From the NCBI GenBank assembly GCA_027068435.1, contig JAMOTA010000001.1, positions 1 through 58,763 of the forward strand: DNA of 58,763 nt. The letters run 5' to 3'. Source of the stretch: Sulfurovum sp. (lineage in GTDB: Bacteria; Campylobacterota; Campylobacteria; Campylobacterales; Sulfurovaceae). Within the stretch, counting starts at the first letter, position 1. Each line of letters starts with the position of its first letter. The notes beneath the pieces are model-generated. The model was not told the origin of the DNA and searched no databases. It saw nothing but the letters and a program-made list of their open reading frames with translations. Shown here piece after piece: positions 1 through 9,377 of the stretch. The position numbers were made by a program, and so were the translations under genes.

Positions 1-270
1 GCCCTAGAGCAGATACAAGCAGGAAAGGGTAAAAGAGAAGCGATGTTAGAGTCTATCAAAATCCGTACAAGACCTGTACTCATGACAGCCATCGCAGTCT
101 CAGCAGGTATGCTTCCTGTTGCACAAGGTGCAGCCATAGGACTAGAGAGATTAGCACCTCTAGGTGCTGTAGCTATAGGTGGGCTTATCGTAGGAACATT
201 TATGACTTTAGTTTTTATCCCTGTAGTGTTTATATGGTTAGTCAATGAAGAGAGTGTAAGAGAAATGTAA
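1..270 (+). CDS. RND-family efflux permease, C-terminal end (partial)
   Basis: The reading frame is open from base 1, so only the last 89 residues of a larger protein are present. The visible part has a predicted cytoplasmic stretch rich in K and R, then the R-T-R-P-V-L-M-T motif, then two hydrophobic helices (around AVSAGMLPVAQGAA and GGLIVGTFMTLVFIPVVFIW). This matches the last transmembrane helices of AcrB/CusA-type RND pumps, where a similar R-x-R-P-x-x-M-T motif precedes TM11-TM12. The protein would be an inner-membrane, proton-driven exporter. The subclass (multidrug or heavy metal) cannot be told from this fragment. An internal ATG at 43 is not the true start. Confidence 0.85.
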   Translation, partial: ALEQIQAGKGKREAMLESIKIRTRPVLMTAIAVSAGMLPVAQGAAIGLERLAPLGAVAIGGLIVGTFMTLVFIPVVFIWLVNEESVREM

Positions 271-331
271 ATTCATACTCACTTCATACATAGTTGATAT
301 ACTAGTAAAAATCAACATGGAGTGTAATATA

Positions 332-1069
332 ATGAAAAATAACTATTTAAAAAGTTTAATAGTTCTGGTTTCCTTTTTTACTATTTTTATAATAGTAGGC
401 TGTGGTGGAGATAGTAACAACAATGGCAGTGGAAACCGTAATGGCAATTCTAAAGCATTAGTAGAAGATGCAATCAATGCACCGATGTCAACACTCAGCC
501 AAGCACTTAAAGACTCTATCACTTACATGTATAGTGAAGAGGGCTTAGCTTATGATGTATATACAAATATCTATAAAATTCAAGAAGTCCAACAACTTCA
601 AAATATAGCACAAAACTCAGAAATAAAACATATAGATGCCGTCAATGAGTTGGCTATAAAGTATGACCTCAATATGACACAGTACCCAGATACAGAAGTC
701 TCTTATAGCATAGATAACATAGGCGATGGTACGTACCCTGTAGATACAGTACAGTATCTCTATAACCTACTTTACAGTAAAGGAACACAATCAGAAAAAG
801 ATGCTTTAGAAGTAGGGTGTATGGTAGAAGTGGTTGATATTACAGACTTAGATAAATATATGGAACTTGCAGAGAGTTCAAATGCAAGTGATGTTTTAGA
901 TATTTTTGATTTCTTACGTAATGGAAGTTATAAGCACTATTGGGCTTTTGATCAAGGGCTTAAAGATATGGGTATAGCAGATGGATGTTGTTCTGTAGAT
1001 GATGCTTTAGGGTATAATTTCTGTCATCCAGAGTACCCACAAACAGAACAAGGTGGAGGGCATAACTAA
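332..1069 (+). CDS. DUF2202 family lipoprotein
   Basis: I chose the ATG at 332 over the upstream one at 317 because GGAG lies about 9 bases before it and it gives a clean lipoprotein signal: K-rich start, hydrophobic core, lipobox I-V-G-C with Cys24. After an Asn/Gly-rich linker the protein has a DUF2202 domain, a ferritin-like helical fold. Its hallmark Y-M-x-x-E-E-x-L-A-x-D-V-Y is visible as YMYSEEGLAYDVY, followed by an E-x-x-H (SEIKH) that could be a metal ligand. It is predicted to sit on a cell-envelope membrane facing the periplasm. The molecular role of DUF2202 is not known to me; the diiron idea is inference from the fold. Confidence 0.8.
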   Translation: MKNNYLKSLIVLVSFFTIFIIVGCGGDSNNNGSGNRNGNSKALVEDAINAPMSTLSQALKDSITYMYSEEGLAYDVYTNIYKIQEVQQLQNIAQNSEIKHIDAVNELAIKYDLNMTQYPDTEVSYSIDNIGDGTYPVDTVQYLYNLLYSKGTQSEKDALEVGCMVEVVDITDLDKYMELAESSNASDVLDIFDFLRNGSYKHYWAFDQGLKDMGIADGCCSVDDALGYNFCHPEYPQTEQGGGHN

Positions 1070-1081
1070 AGTTTTGCCCTC
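1056..1081. terminator. Bidirectional hairpin terminator between DUF2202 gene and ftsI
   Basis: GAGGGC at 1056-1061 pairs with GCCCTC at 1076-1081. The stem extends inward through A/T pairs with one mismatch and a short loop. It overlaps the stop codon of the plus-strand lipoprotein and sits just beyond the end of the minus-strand ftsI, as expected for convergent genes. Poly-T runs are short, so strength is uncertain. Confidence 0.55.
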
Positions 1082-1094
1082 TTAACTTATAAAC

Positions 1095-3149
1095 TTAAAA
1101 CATATCATCATAATGCTCTTCATCATAGTGTTGTGTTTTAGGCTTAGGGGCTATTTTAGGTTTAGGTGTAGGTTTCACATAAGGCTTTTTCTTAATGTTA
1201 AATAGCTCTTGAATAGAGTGATTTTTTAAATGCTCTATTGGCTTTTCATCTACAGCTTTTTCATTTACAACATTTTCATATATAGAGTTTTCTCCCAAAG
1301 ATATATCTTCATTTTCTCTCTCTACTTCTATAGGAATTATCGGTTGAATCTTTTCTGTTAGGTTACTGTCTGGTATCAAATAGTTAAGGTCAACTAGTGT
1401 ATGTACGATATGTTTAAAGGTAGGTACAGCAGACTGTGAAGCAAAGTATTTTCTATATTTCTTGGCTTTAATGACTAAAACACCAATAGTATATTTATTA
1501 CCCTTTTTATCATTGGCAAAACCATAAAAACTACTGTGGTATTCATGAATATATCGTCCATGTTTAGCAATATGTGCAGTTCCTGTTTTCCCTCCTATCT
1601 CCAGACCAGCATACTGTGCTTTAGTTCCTGTACCACGTTTGACTACTTCTAAAAGAATATCATGCATTTCATTTGCTGCTTCTTTACTTACAGCTTGCAT
1701 ATCGCCTATTTTAGGTTCTAAGGTATAGTGTCTTCCTTTTGCATCTTGTAGATAATTGACAATTCTTGGTGTGACTGCTATACCGTCATTATTAAAAGCA
1801 CTGTAGGCTTTAAAGAGTTGAGCAAAGGTAACAAGCATACCATAACCATAAGAGCTGTTAGCACGGTGCATTTTATGTCTAAGTTTACGAAGAGATTTGA
1901 TACTTCCTGGAAGGTCACGAGAGAGGTCAATTCCAGTCTTTTGAGCAAGACCAAACTTTAATAAACCATCTCTAAACTCTTTACCTGTAAGCCTCCATGA
2001 AACTTGAGAACTCCCTATATTTGAAGAGTGGACAATAATATCCGTAGCTGTAAGTGATGCATATTTATGGTCATCTGTAATGGTGCGTTTCTGCCCTATT
2101 TTAAATCTACCGTTGTGGGTATTGAACCATGTATTTGGGGTAATAACTTTATGCTCTAAAGCAATAGCCATAGTAAGAGGTTTAATAACAGAACCTGCTT
2201 CATGTGGGTACTCTGAAAACTTTGGATTTAGTGCAGCGATATCTTTTTGTTTTATATTTTCAGGATCATAACGTTCTGTACTAGCCAAACTGAGTACCTT
2301 GCCTGTTTGACTCTCCATAACCCCAACTATAATCTCTTGTGCATCGATACTCTCTTTCATCTGATCTATCATCAGTTCAACTCTACGTTGAAAATCTAGG
2401 GAGATATTTAAGTGCAGATCCATACCATCTATACGTTGAATTTTCATACTATTTTTGTCATGTATGACATTACCTGCTACATCTCTCTTACCCTTAAAAT
2501 AACCATTTTTCTTAGAGGTGATATGCTTTTCATAATGACGTTCAAGACCTTTCATACCCTCAGGTCTTGAGTATTTACCATCGCATTTATCTCCAACGTA
2601 TCCAAGAATAGGACTTAAAATATCTTTAAGAGGAAATCTTCTACTTTCACCATTTTCTATAATATCTAAGCCAAAAAGAACATCAATACCTTTGCGATTT
2701 TTTACCCATTGAAATATACCTAATCTTCGTAATTTGTAGGCCAATGATTTAAGTTGCATTGCTGATTTAGAGCTAATATTATTGGAAAGTGTGATATTAC
2801 CTTTAATCTCTTTTCCATTTTTTTTAAATTTTTTTAATATCTCCTCTTCGGTAATTCCGCTGTAAATACTAAAAAGTTTTACAAAGACCTCTTTTTTATT
2901 TTGAGGAATACTTGCCCCACAGATAATAGCTTTATAGGTTTTTTCTGAACGACTAAGTGTGTAGTTATCTGCGGAGATAATGCTACCACGAAATGAGCGG
3001 TCATGTATAGTGGAGCTATAACTTGGGATACGTCTATCTGAAGTTATCGTTTTAAAGATAGAAAATAAAAATAGTATAACAGCAATAACTAAGAAAATAA
3101 AAAGAAGCTTTACCTTCTTTTCTCTCTGATTTGGGGTTTTAGTTTGCAT
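1095..3149 (-). CDS. ftsI: Peptidoglycan D,D-transpeptidase FtsI (class B PBP)
   Basis: This is a 684-residue class B penicillin-binding protein that cross-links septal peptidoglycan on the periplasmic face of the inner membrane. It has one N-terminal transmembrane helix (residues about 14-33) and a PBP dimerisation region. The transpeptidase domain carries all three motifs: S-x-x-K (AGSVIK, Ser320/Lys323), S-x-N (SSN at 375-377) and K-T-G-T (521-524). It is divergent from ftsW-murG, its functional partners, with about 120 bp between them. The C-terminus after the transpeptidase domain has an unusually long, charged extension ending in a K/P-rich stretch. Class is certain; FtsI rather than an elongation PBP2 is inferred from the ftsW-murG neighbourhood. 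Confidence 0.9.
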   Translation of the reverse strand: MQTKTPNQREKKVKLLFIFLVIAVILFLFSIFKTITSDRRIPSYSSTIHDRSFRGSIISADNYTLSRSEKTYKAIICGASIPQNKKEVFVKLFSIYSGITEEEILKKFKKNGKEIKGNITLSNNISSKSAMQLKSLAYKLRRLGIFQWVKNRKGIDVLFGLDIIENGESRRFPLKDILSPILGYVGDKCDGKYSRPEGMKGLERHYEKHITSKKNGYFKGKRDVAGNVIHDKNSMKIQRIDGMDLHLNISLDFQRRVELMIDQMKESIDAQEIIVGVMESQTGKVLSLASTERYDPENIKQKDIAALNPKFSEYPHEAGSVIKPLTMAIALEHKVITPNTWFNTHNGRFKIGQKRTITDDHKYASLTATDIIVHSSNIGSSQVSWRLTGKEFRDGLLKFGLAQKTGIDLSRDLPGSIKSLRKLRHKMHRANSSYGYGMLVTFAQLFKAYSAFNNDGIAVTPRIVNYLQDAKGRHYTLEPKIGDMQAVSKEAANEMHDILLEVVKRGTGTKAQYAGLEIGGKTGTAHIAKHGRYIHEYHSSFYGFANDKKGNKYTIGVLVIKAKKYRKYFASQSAVPTFKHIVHTLVDLNYLIPDSNLTEKIQPIIPIEVERENEDISLGENSIYENVVNEKAVDEKPIEHLKNHSIQELFNIKKKPYVKPTPKPKIAPKPKTQHYDEEHYDDMF

Positions 3150-3267
3150 TTTTTATGTAGTATTCCTCATTTAATTTTCCTCATTTTATACAAATTTATC
3201 TATAAATTGGATAAAATACTTTTTAATATGAAGTTTAAACCAAAATATGAAAGGTTAAAAATATAAG

Positions 3268-4449
3268 ATGATAGATAAAACACTTTTTTTTGCAGTAATG
3301 ACACTCTTAACACTTTCATTGATTATGAGTTATTCTCTCTCCACTTATACGGTACTCTATTTTAATTTTTCTGATTTGCATTTCTTTATGAGACAGAGTG
3401 TAGCTGTTGTCTTGGGGTTAATTGTAATGATTATATTGAGTAAACTAGACCCTGATACATGGTTTGTAAAAGCAGGTTTTGTTCTTTTTATACTCTTTTT
3501 TATTTTGATGATAGTGATGCAGTTTTTACCAGACTCTTTAGTTAAAGCAGTAGGAGGGGCAAAAAGGTGGATACAGTTAGGTTCTGCATCTATTGCACCA
3601 GTGGAGTTTTTTAAAGTAGGATTTGTCTTTTTCCTCTCATGGAGCCTTTCACGAAAACTACAAAATAAACACAGTATGACTTTTAAAGAAGAGATACGAA
3701 CATTTTCTCCTTATTTGGGGATGTTCCTCTTTATTGTTCTTCTTATTGCCATTGTCCAAAAAGATTTGGGGCAGGTTGTTGTTTTAGGTGGTACGTTAGT
3801 AGTACTGTTTTTGTTTGCAGGGAGTTCATTAAAGTTCTTTTTTACACTTATAGCTGCGGCATTTGTAGCTTTTGTAGGACTTATCTTTGTTGCACCTCAC
3901 CGTTTGGCACGGATAAAGAGTTGGTGGGGAACAGTACAAGATAACATACTCTCCATATTCCCCTTTGAATCACTCCAAAATCTTCGTATTGAAGCAGTAA
4001 AAGAGCCGTATCAGATATCAAACTCTTTAAATGCCATACACAACGGTGGATTTATAGGAGAGGGTTTAGGTAATGGACAGTTTAAATTAGGCTATCTCTC
4101 TGAAGTACATACAGATTTTATTCTAGCGGGTATTTCAGAAGAGTTAGGGTATTTAGGGTTAGTGTTTGTCTCCTTTACACTTATGCTTATAGTCTATCGT
4201 ATCTTTCTTGTTGCAGCTAAAGTAAAAACACCACTTTATTACCTTTTTAGTATAGGTGTTGGACTATTAATCGCTTTTGCTTTTATTTTAAATGCGTATG
4301 GTATTTCAGGTATTACACCTATTAAAGGTATAGCTGTACCATTTTTAAGTTATGGTGGATCACATATTTTAGCTTCATGTATTAGCATAGGATTTGTGTT
4401 GATGATTTCAAAAAAAGTACCAAGAGACAGTAAAGGAAGAGTTATATGA
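3268..4449 (+). CDS. ftsW: Lipid II polymerase FtsW (SEDS family)
   Basis: The product is 393 residues with about ten hydrophobic segments. It has SEDS features: the VGGAKRWIQLG loop, the QKDLGQVVVLGG segment, the large periplasmic loop with SNSLNAIHNGGFIGEGLGNG, and the P-F-L-S-Y-G-G motif near the end. SEDS proteins polymerise lipid II glycan chains together with a class B PBP, here the divergent ftsI. The stop overlaps the murG start by 4 bases (ATGA), so the two are translationally coupled. FtsW rather than RodA is chosen because murG follows directly, as in division clusters. Confidence 0.92.
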   Translation: MIDKTLFFAVMTLLTLSLIMSYSLSTYTVLYFNFSDLHFFMRQSVAVVLGLIVMIILSKLDPDTWFVKAGFVLFILFFILMIVMQFLPDSLVKAVGGAKRWIQLGSASIAPVEFFKVGFVFFLSWSLSRKLQNKHSMTFKEEIRTFSPYLGMFLFIVLLIAIVQKDLGQVVVLGGTLVVLFLFAGSSLKFFFTLIAAAFVAFVGLIFVAPHRLARIKSWWGTVQDNILSIFPFESLQNLRIEAVKEPYQISNSLNAIHNGGFIGEGLGNGQFKLGYLSEVHTDFILAGISEELGYLGLVFVSFTLMLIVYRIFLVAAKVKTPLYYLFSIGVGLLIAFAFILNAYGISGITPIKGIAVPFLSYGGSHILASCISIGFVLMISKKVPRDSKGRVI

Positions 4450-5456
4450 GTATCGTAATGACAGGAGGAGGTACAGGTGGACACCTCGCTATTATAAAAG
4501 CAGTAAAAGAGCATCTCAAAGGTGAAGAACTTATCTACATAGGCTCTACACAAGGTCAAGACAAACAGTGGTTTGAATCAGATGAGGATTTTACACAAAA
4601 GTATTTTTTTGAAACACGTGGGGTAGTAAATCAAGGGGCTTTAGGTAAAATAAAATCACTTTTTATGCTTTTTAAAGCCACACTAAAAGCGATAAAACTT
4701 TTAAAAAAGTACCAAGTAAAAGTAGTCTTCTCTGTAGGAGGGTTCTCCTCCGCAGCTACAGCATTTGCAGCAAAGATACTACATATACCATTGGTTATAC
4801 ATGAACAAAATGCAGCATTGGGTTCACTCAATAAAATGTTAAAACCATACGCTACAGCGTTTATAAGTTCGTATCTTGAAGAGAGTCCTATTAAAGCGTA
4901 TCCTATTAAAAATGTATTTTTTGAGAATGCACGTATCCGTCATAATGTGAAAACTATTATTTTCTTAGGTGGCTCACAAGGTGCATTAGCTATCAATAAT
5001 CTAGCATTAGAGATGGCAACAGAGCTTCAAAAAAGAGGGATAAAGATTATTCATCAAGCAGGTGAAAAAAATATAGCTAAGGTAGAAGAAGCCTATAAAC
5101 AGTTAAATATTGAAGCAGAAGTCTTTGGATTTACAACAAAACTTGCAGAGTATATGAAAAAATCAGATTTAGCTATTGCAAGAGCAGGGGCTTCTACACT
5201 TTGGGAACTCTCTGCCTCAGCTGTTCCTACACTTTACATACCATACCCTTATGCTGCAAGCGACCATCAGTACTTTAATGCACAATTCTTAGTCAAAAAA
5301 GAGTTAGCATGGCTTATGAGAGAAGATGAGATAGACAAAGAGAAAGTTTACGCATTACTTACGCATAACTTAGAGAAGATGAGTCAAGGACTTATGGATA
5401 TTGTAGAAACAGAGGGAAGTCAAAAAATAGCTATGCTTTTAAAAAAGATGATATAA
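4446..5456 (+). CDS. murG: UDP-GlcNAc transferase MurG (lipid II synthesis)
   Basis: MurG adds N-acetylglucosamine from UDP-GlcNAc to lipid I on the cytoplasmic side of the inner membrane, making lipid II, the substrate of the FtsW/FtsI pair encoded next to it. The GT28 N-terminal glycine loop (TGGGTGGH) is present near residue 6, as are the second loop GGSQGALAIN and the UDP-sugar site around RAGASTLWEL and Y-P-Y-A-A-S-D-H-Q. The length of 336 residues is slightly short but normal for the family. It starts inside the ftsW stop codon. Confidence 0.95.
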   Translation: MSIVMTGGGTGGHLAIIKAVKEHLKGEELIYIGSTQGQDKQWFESDEDFTQKYFFETRGVVNQGALGKIKSLFMLFKATLKAIKLLKKYQVKVVFSVGGFSSAATAFAAKILHIPLVIHEQNAALGSLNKMLKPYATAFISSYLEESPIKAYPIKNVFFENARIRHNVKTIIFLGGSQGALAINNLALEMATELQKRGIKIIHQAGEKNIAKVEEAYKQLNIEAEVFGFTTKLAEYMKKSDLAIARAGASTLWELSASAVPTLYIPYPYAASDHQYFNAQFLVKKELAWLMREDEIDKEKVYALLTHNLEKMSQGLMDIVETEGSQKIAMLLKKMI

Positions 5457-5492
5457 TCTTTATATCAAAATAAAATTACTACATAAGGATAA

Positions 5493-5888
5493 TTGATGAA
5501 AAAGATAATACTTGGACTACTTACATTGGGAACGATAGGTACGATGACACTTCATGCTTACAGTGATGCAGACAGAATACAAGATATGCAAATGATGGAA
5601 ATGTCAATGGCTAAAATACAAAAAGGTATTTTGTATAATAATAAAGAGATGGTTTCTAAAGGGGTGAACAAGCTCAAAGAGACAGCAACTAAGGTTGAAA
5701 TTTCTAAAAAAGATGATATGGATTATAGTGCTAAGTTTTCTAAAAAACAGTCAGATAATATTATGAAGTTTGCAGATAAAGTACAAAGTGAGATGTCAGC
5801 AGGGCATAAACATGGTGCTACCGCTAACTATACTAAAGTACTTAATCAATGTGTCTCTTGTCACAATAAAATAAGAAAATGGAATTAG
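5493..5888 (+). CDS. Cytochrome c'-like small periplasmic haem protein
   Basis: This 131-residue protein has a signal peptide (cleavage near LHA-YS), a helical body rich in K and M, and one haem attachment motif, CVSCH, only a few residues from the C-terminus. A single C-terminal CxxCH after a four-helix-like body is the layout of class II (cytochrome c') proteins. Its role may be electron transfer or binding of small gases such as NO; that is inference. It lies 37 bases after murG with its own Shine-Dalgarno (AAGGA), and its job is unrelated to the cell-wall genes. Confidence 0.7.
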   Translation: MMKKIILGLLTLGTIGTMTLHAYSDADRIQDMQMMEMSMAKIQKGILYNNKEMVSKGVNKLKETATKVEISKKDDMDYSAKFSKKQSDNIMKFADKVQSEMSAGHKHGATANYTKVLNQCVSCHNKIRKWN

Positions 5889-5968
5889 TTATTGTAAAAA
5901 ATCTTTAGGATACACAATTTTAAACAATTTATTGGTTATACTCTATAATAAACTTTAAGGGGTATAAA

Positions 5969-6406
5969 ATGATAAAAAAATTAATGACAATAGCCTTTTC
6001 TATAGTGGCAGTATTAGCACTAAGTGGATGTGGGGGAAGTGATGATTACTATTATGATGATGATTTAACAACACTATTTTTAATAGATCAAGATGGACGC
6101 TCTTATGGTGGTATTCCTTATATTTGTGAGTCTATGAGAAATTGGGATAATACTCGTCCTAATGGAGAATTTTCATTCTATCCTGGAGAAGAGTGTGAAT
6201 TTAATTTTGATGGACTTAATGGTACAGACTATGGTGATAGAAGTGATTATATTTATATTGTAGATTATACAGATAATGGGAAAAATCGTATTCCTTATGA
6301 ATGTGAGCTTTTTAATGCAGGTAATATAAATAGTACTTATGGTGATGAGTATTCGGATGGAACTTTTGATTATGATTATGATGATGCTTGTGTTTTCTAC
6401 TTTTAG
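5969..6406 (+). CDS. Acidic lipoprotein with internal repeat, unknown function
   Basis: This is a 145-residue lipoprotein: K-K N-terminus, hydrophobic core and lipobox A-L-S-G-C, then a very acidic, Tyr- and Asp-rich body. Two halves share the pattern I-P-Y-x-C-E followed later by a second Cys near an acidic/aromatic stretch (EECEFNF and DACVFYF), suggesting a duplicated small domain with two possible disulfides. I do not recognise the family. It lies just upstream of an orphan response regulator. Confidence 0.6.
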   Translation: MIKKLMTIAFSIVAVLALSGCGGSDDYYYDDDLTTLFLIDQDGRSYGGIPYICESMRNWDNTRPNGEFSFYPGEECEFNFDGLNGTDYGDRSDYIYIVDYTDNGKNRIPYECELFNAGNINSTYGDEYSDGTFDYDYDDACVFYF

Positions 6407-6445
6407 GCGCTTTTTAAAATTAATATAAGCATCAGTGAGAAATAA

Positions 6446-7147
6446 ATGACACTACCTAAAAAGATTATGATAGTTGAAGATGAGGTCATTACACAAAGAT
6501 ATTTGAGAGATATTTTAGAACAAAAAAATGTAGAAACTATAGAGTGTGTAGATAATAGCGTAGATACATTACATCTGCTTCAAACAGATAGATATGAGAT
6601 GATTTTGATGGATATTAATATTAAAGGTAATATAGATGGTATCTCTTTAGCTAAAGAGATACTAAAAACCTATCAAATACCTATTATATTTATTACTGCT
6701 TATACAGATGAAAAAACGTTAGATGAAGTGTTAGAGTTGTCTCCTTATGGTTTTATCTCAAAGCCATTTACTTCAAAAGAGATTATTATTGCTCTACAAA
6801 TTGCTTATAAAAGATTTTTAATTTATAAAGCATCAATAGAGAAGAACAATGATAGCACAAATAATATAGTGATAACAGAGCTTTACACTTTCTCTCTATC
6901 TATATCTACACTTTACGATAATAAAGAAGTCGTAAAATTAAGTGCAAGACAACATAAACTTTTAGAAATTTTAGTGAAAAATTTAAATCATACTGTTTTA
7001 TTTGATGATATACACAGATATATATGGGAAACTGAAACCATATCAAACTCTACACTGCGTACTCTAGTTTATAGTATAAGAAAACAACTACCCGAACTTC
7101 CTCTTTGTTCCTATAGTAAACAAGGATACTATTTAAAAGTTGATTAG
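6446..7147 (+). CDS. Response regulator, OmpR/PhoB-like (REC + winged helix)
   Basis: The N-terminal receiver domain (residues about 5-120) has the acidic pair E11/D12, the phospho-acceptor Asp56 in ILMDI, a T-A switch region (FITAYT) and the conserved Lys in ISKPF. The C-terminal about 90 residues look like a Trans_reg_C winged helix (LSARQHKLLEIL, then STLRTLVYSIRKQL), so it is a DNA-binding transcription factor. No histidine kinase gene lies nearby, so it is an orphan in this window. It is flanked by two lipoprotein genes in the same orientation, which may be its targets (inference). Confidence 0.85.
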   Translation: MTLPKKIMIVEDEVITQRYLRDILEQKNVETIECVDNSVDTLHLLQTDRYEMILMDINIKGNIDGISLAKEILKTYQIPIIFITAYTDEKTLDEVLELSPYGFISKPFTSKEIIIALQIAYKRFLIYKASIEKNNDSTNNIVITELYTFSLSISTLYDNKEVVKLSARQHKLLEILVKNLNHTVLFDDIHRYIWETETISNSTLRTLVYSIRKQLPELPLCSYSKQGYYLKVD

Positions 7148-7212
7148 AACCTTTGTCATTTTATAATTTTTTAAATGACTTTCTAATATAATAGATATAT
7201 AAGGAGTTCAAA

Positions 7213-9273
7213 ATGACACATAAAATAACATTAACAGCTACAAGTATAGTATTAAGTACATTGCTACTAACAGGATGTGGAGGGGGATCTAGTAATAGTG
7301 ATTCTACTGATGAGACTACAAAAGTAACAGGACAATTTATAGATACTTATGTAGAGGGGTTAAACTACACATGTTCATCAGGAACAGAGGGTGTAACTAA
7401 CAGTGAAGGTGAATATACTTGTAATGCAGGAGATACTGTAGAGTTTTCTCTTGGAGAGTATGTACTTGGTAGTGCAACAGCCTCTTCGGGCATAGTAACA
7501 CCTGCTACACTTTACCCAGAAGATGAAGATGCTGCACTAAATGTAGCACAACTACTTCAAACATTAGATACCGATAGTGATGATGGCATTATTAGTATCC
7601 CAGAGGATTTTTCTGACTTAGATGAAGTAACAGTAACACCAGAAGATGATGCATTTGATGAGACAATGGAAGAGGAGTTAGATAAACCTCTTGTAAGTGA
7701 AACAGATGCACAAGAGCATATGGATGATGCATTATCTTCTAACCTTACAGCTTTACTTTCTGGAAAAACGCTTTACACTACTATCTATACACGAATGGGT
7801 ACATTGGAGAGTTGGACATTTAATGAAAGTGTAACTACATCTGTATGGACAGAGCTAGTAGGTGGCAGTGAAACAGGAACAGGTAGTGTTACGATTGATG
7901 ACATGACTATAACTTTTTCTGAAGAAGATGAAAATTCTATTGTAGTAGTAACAGAAATACAAGAAGATTATATGTTAATAAGAGTGAATGGTGCAGAACT
8001 ACAAAGACTCTATTTTGATGAAGCTAAAGCTAGAGCTTATTTTCTATCTTCAGGTAGTATTATCCCTATAAAAACGATTAGTAGTAGTGCCGACTGGGAT
8101 AATGTAGCCGTTATCCATACAGATTCATCTGATAGTATTGCAATGAGTGGGCTAGATATAAAACAAATCAAAATGGCAGAAGATGCTAATAATCTCTATT
8201 TACAATTTGAAAGAGCAGGATTAGATTTCCCTTCAAGTGCTGAGTATTATTATAATTATTGGGTCTATTTTAAAGCAGGTGATGCTACTTTTAGCATAGA
8301 GAATTTTCATGATGATGAGGGTAATGTTTACTATAGAGTCTATAAAGGTATAGGGTATGATGGTGGAGGACAAGTATACGAGACTGTAAGCAGTGCAAAT
8401 GTAAGCTCTGTAAACCTAGAGATGGTTGTTCCCAAATCACTTAATGTCATCGACCCAACAGCCGCTTACCATGTAACGGTGTTTACCCATGGTTTCTTAA
8501 AAGAAAATCCTTCATCTTCCTCAGATATTTTAGGAGAGTCAGAAGATGATGCTTTTGAAGTGAAGTTCAATACAGATATATCTACACCCGATAATCCAGA
8601 TACAGACCTAATAACACTACTTTCAGGAAAAACGCTTTATACTACTATTTATGACAGAATTAAAAGTTTAGAGAGTTGGGAGTTCTCTTCTGACATGACA
8701 ACATCGACATGGATAGAAATGGTAGATGGAGGATGTAGTGGAAATGGAAATATAAATGTAGATGGTATGACACTCACTGTTACGGCTACTTCTGATAGTT
8801 GTGATGCTAGTGAGATAGGTGAAGTAGATACTATTACAGTAACAGATGTAAAAGCAGACTATATACTTGTTTCTGTAGGCGATACTGCTCCACAAAGACT
8901 TTATTTTGATGAGGAAAAAGCAAGAGATTTCTTTTTAGTAGATGCTGTGAAGAATTATTTTACAGGTCAAACAAGATATTTTGCCAATGAAAATGGTGGT
9001 ACAGGTGTAAGAACATATAATACTGATGGAACTTACAGTGGTACAGTAGGTGGATCAGAAGTAGGTGGAACCTACAGTATAGATGGTGATTCTATGACAC
9101 TTCTTAACACTATAGGAGATCGTAATTTAGTCTTTACTCATATGGGTTATGATTATGATGGAGAAAAATTTTCTTTAAATATAAGCAATGCAGATGGAAC
9201 TACAGGATCTGTAATCACATATCAATATCGTAGTGCCTCAGATAGAGATGCTGCAAGTGAACAAATACAATAA
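7213..9273 (+). CDS. Large surface lipoprotein with duplicated domain
   Basis: This is a 686-residue lipoprotein with lipobox L-L-T-G-C (L-L-L-T-G-C-G-G-G). Residues about 40-170 contain Ca-binding-like acidic stretches (DTDSDDGIISIPEDF). A module starting LLSGKTLYTTIY and including W-x-F and a later Q-R-L-Y-F-D-E-x-K-A-R occurs twice, at about residues 180-275 and 460-575. The DNA of the two copies is also similar (around 7745-7785 and 8610-8650), so the duplication is fairly recent. Between them lies a domain resembling carbohydrate-binding/DOMON-like beta sandwiches (SSADWDNV, NNLYLQF). Function is unknown; an exported binding protein is inferred. A TATAAT-like box precedes it at about 7188-7193. 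Confidence 0.6.
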   Translation: MTHKITLTATSIVLSTLLLTGCGGGSSNSDSTDETTKVTGQFIDTYVEGLNYTCSSGTEGVTNSEGEYTCNAGDTVEFSLGEYVLGSATASSGIVTPATLYPEDEDAALNVAQLLQTLDTDSDDGIISIPEDFSDLDEVTVTPEDDAFDETMEEELDKPLVSETDAQEHMDDALSSNLTALLSGKTLYTTIYTRMGTLESWTFNESVTTSVWTELVGGSETGTGSVTIDDMTITFSEEDENSIVVVTEIQEDYMLIRVNGAELQRLYFDEAKARAYFLSSGSIIPIKTISSSADWDNVAVIHTDSSDSIAMSGLDIKQIKMAEDANNLYLQFERAGLDFPSSAEYYYNYWVYFKAGDATFSIENFHDDEGNVYYRVYKGIGYDGGGQVYETVSSANVSSVNLEMVVPKSLNVIDPTAAYHVTVFTHGFLKENPSSSSDILGESEDDAFEVKFNTDISTPDNPDTDLITLLSGKTLYTTIYDRIKSLESWEFSSDMTTSTWIEMVDGGCSGNGNINVDGMTLTVTATSDSCDASEIGEVDTITVTDVKADYILVSVGDTAPQRLYFDEEKARDFFLVDAVKNYFTGQTRYFANENGGTGVRTYNTDGTYSGTVGGSEVGGTYSIDGDSMTLLNTIGDRNLVFTHMGYDYDGEKFSLNISNADGTTGSVITYQYRSASDRDAASEQIQ

Positions 9274-9285
9274 GCATTTATAAAG

Positions 9286-9317
9286 AAGAAAAAGAGACTA
9301 ACACCCTCTTTTTCTTT
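9286..9317. terminator. Intrinsic terminator after the large lipoprotein gene
   Basis: An 11-bp perfect stem, AAGAAAAAGAG (9286-9296) with CTCTTTTTCTT (9306-9316), and a 9-base loop. The stem is A/T-rich so the T-rich arm itself may act as the release tract. It lies 13 bases after the lipoprotein stop and could serve both strands. Confidence 0.6.
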
Positions 9318-9343
9318 GAACTACTAATGTAGTTTAAAATAGG

Positions 9344-9365
9344 GGGGCTAAACTAGTCTAGCCCC
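9344..9365. repeat. 22-bp palindrome at the downstream edge of the sulfatase cluster
   Basis: GGGGCTA-AACTAGTC-TAGCCCC is a near-perfect palindrome directly beyond the stop of the minus-strand cluster. It could act as a transcription terminator for that operon. Its reverse complement shares 17 bases with 16404-16420 at the other side of the cluster, so it may also be a recombination scar or element end. Confidence 0.6.
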
Positions 9366-9377
9366 AAAATATAAAAA

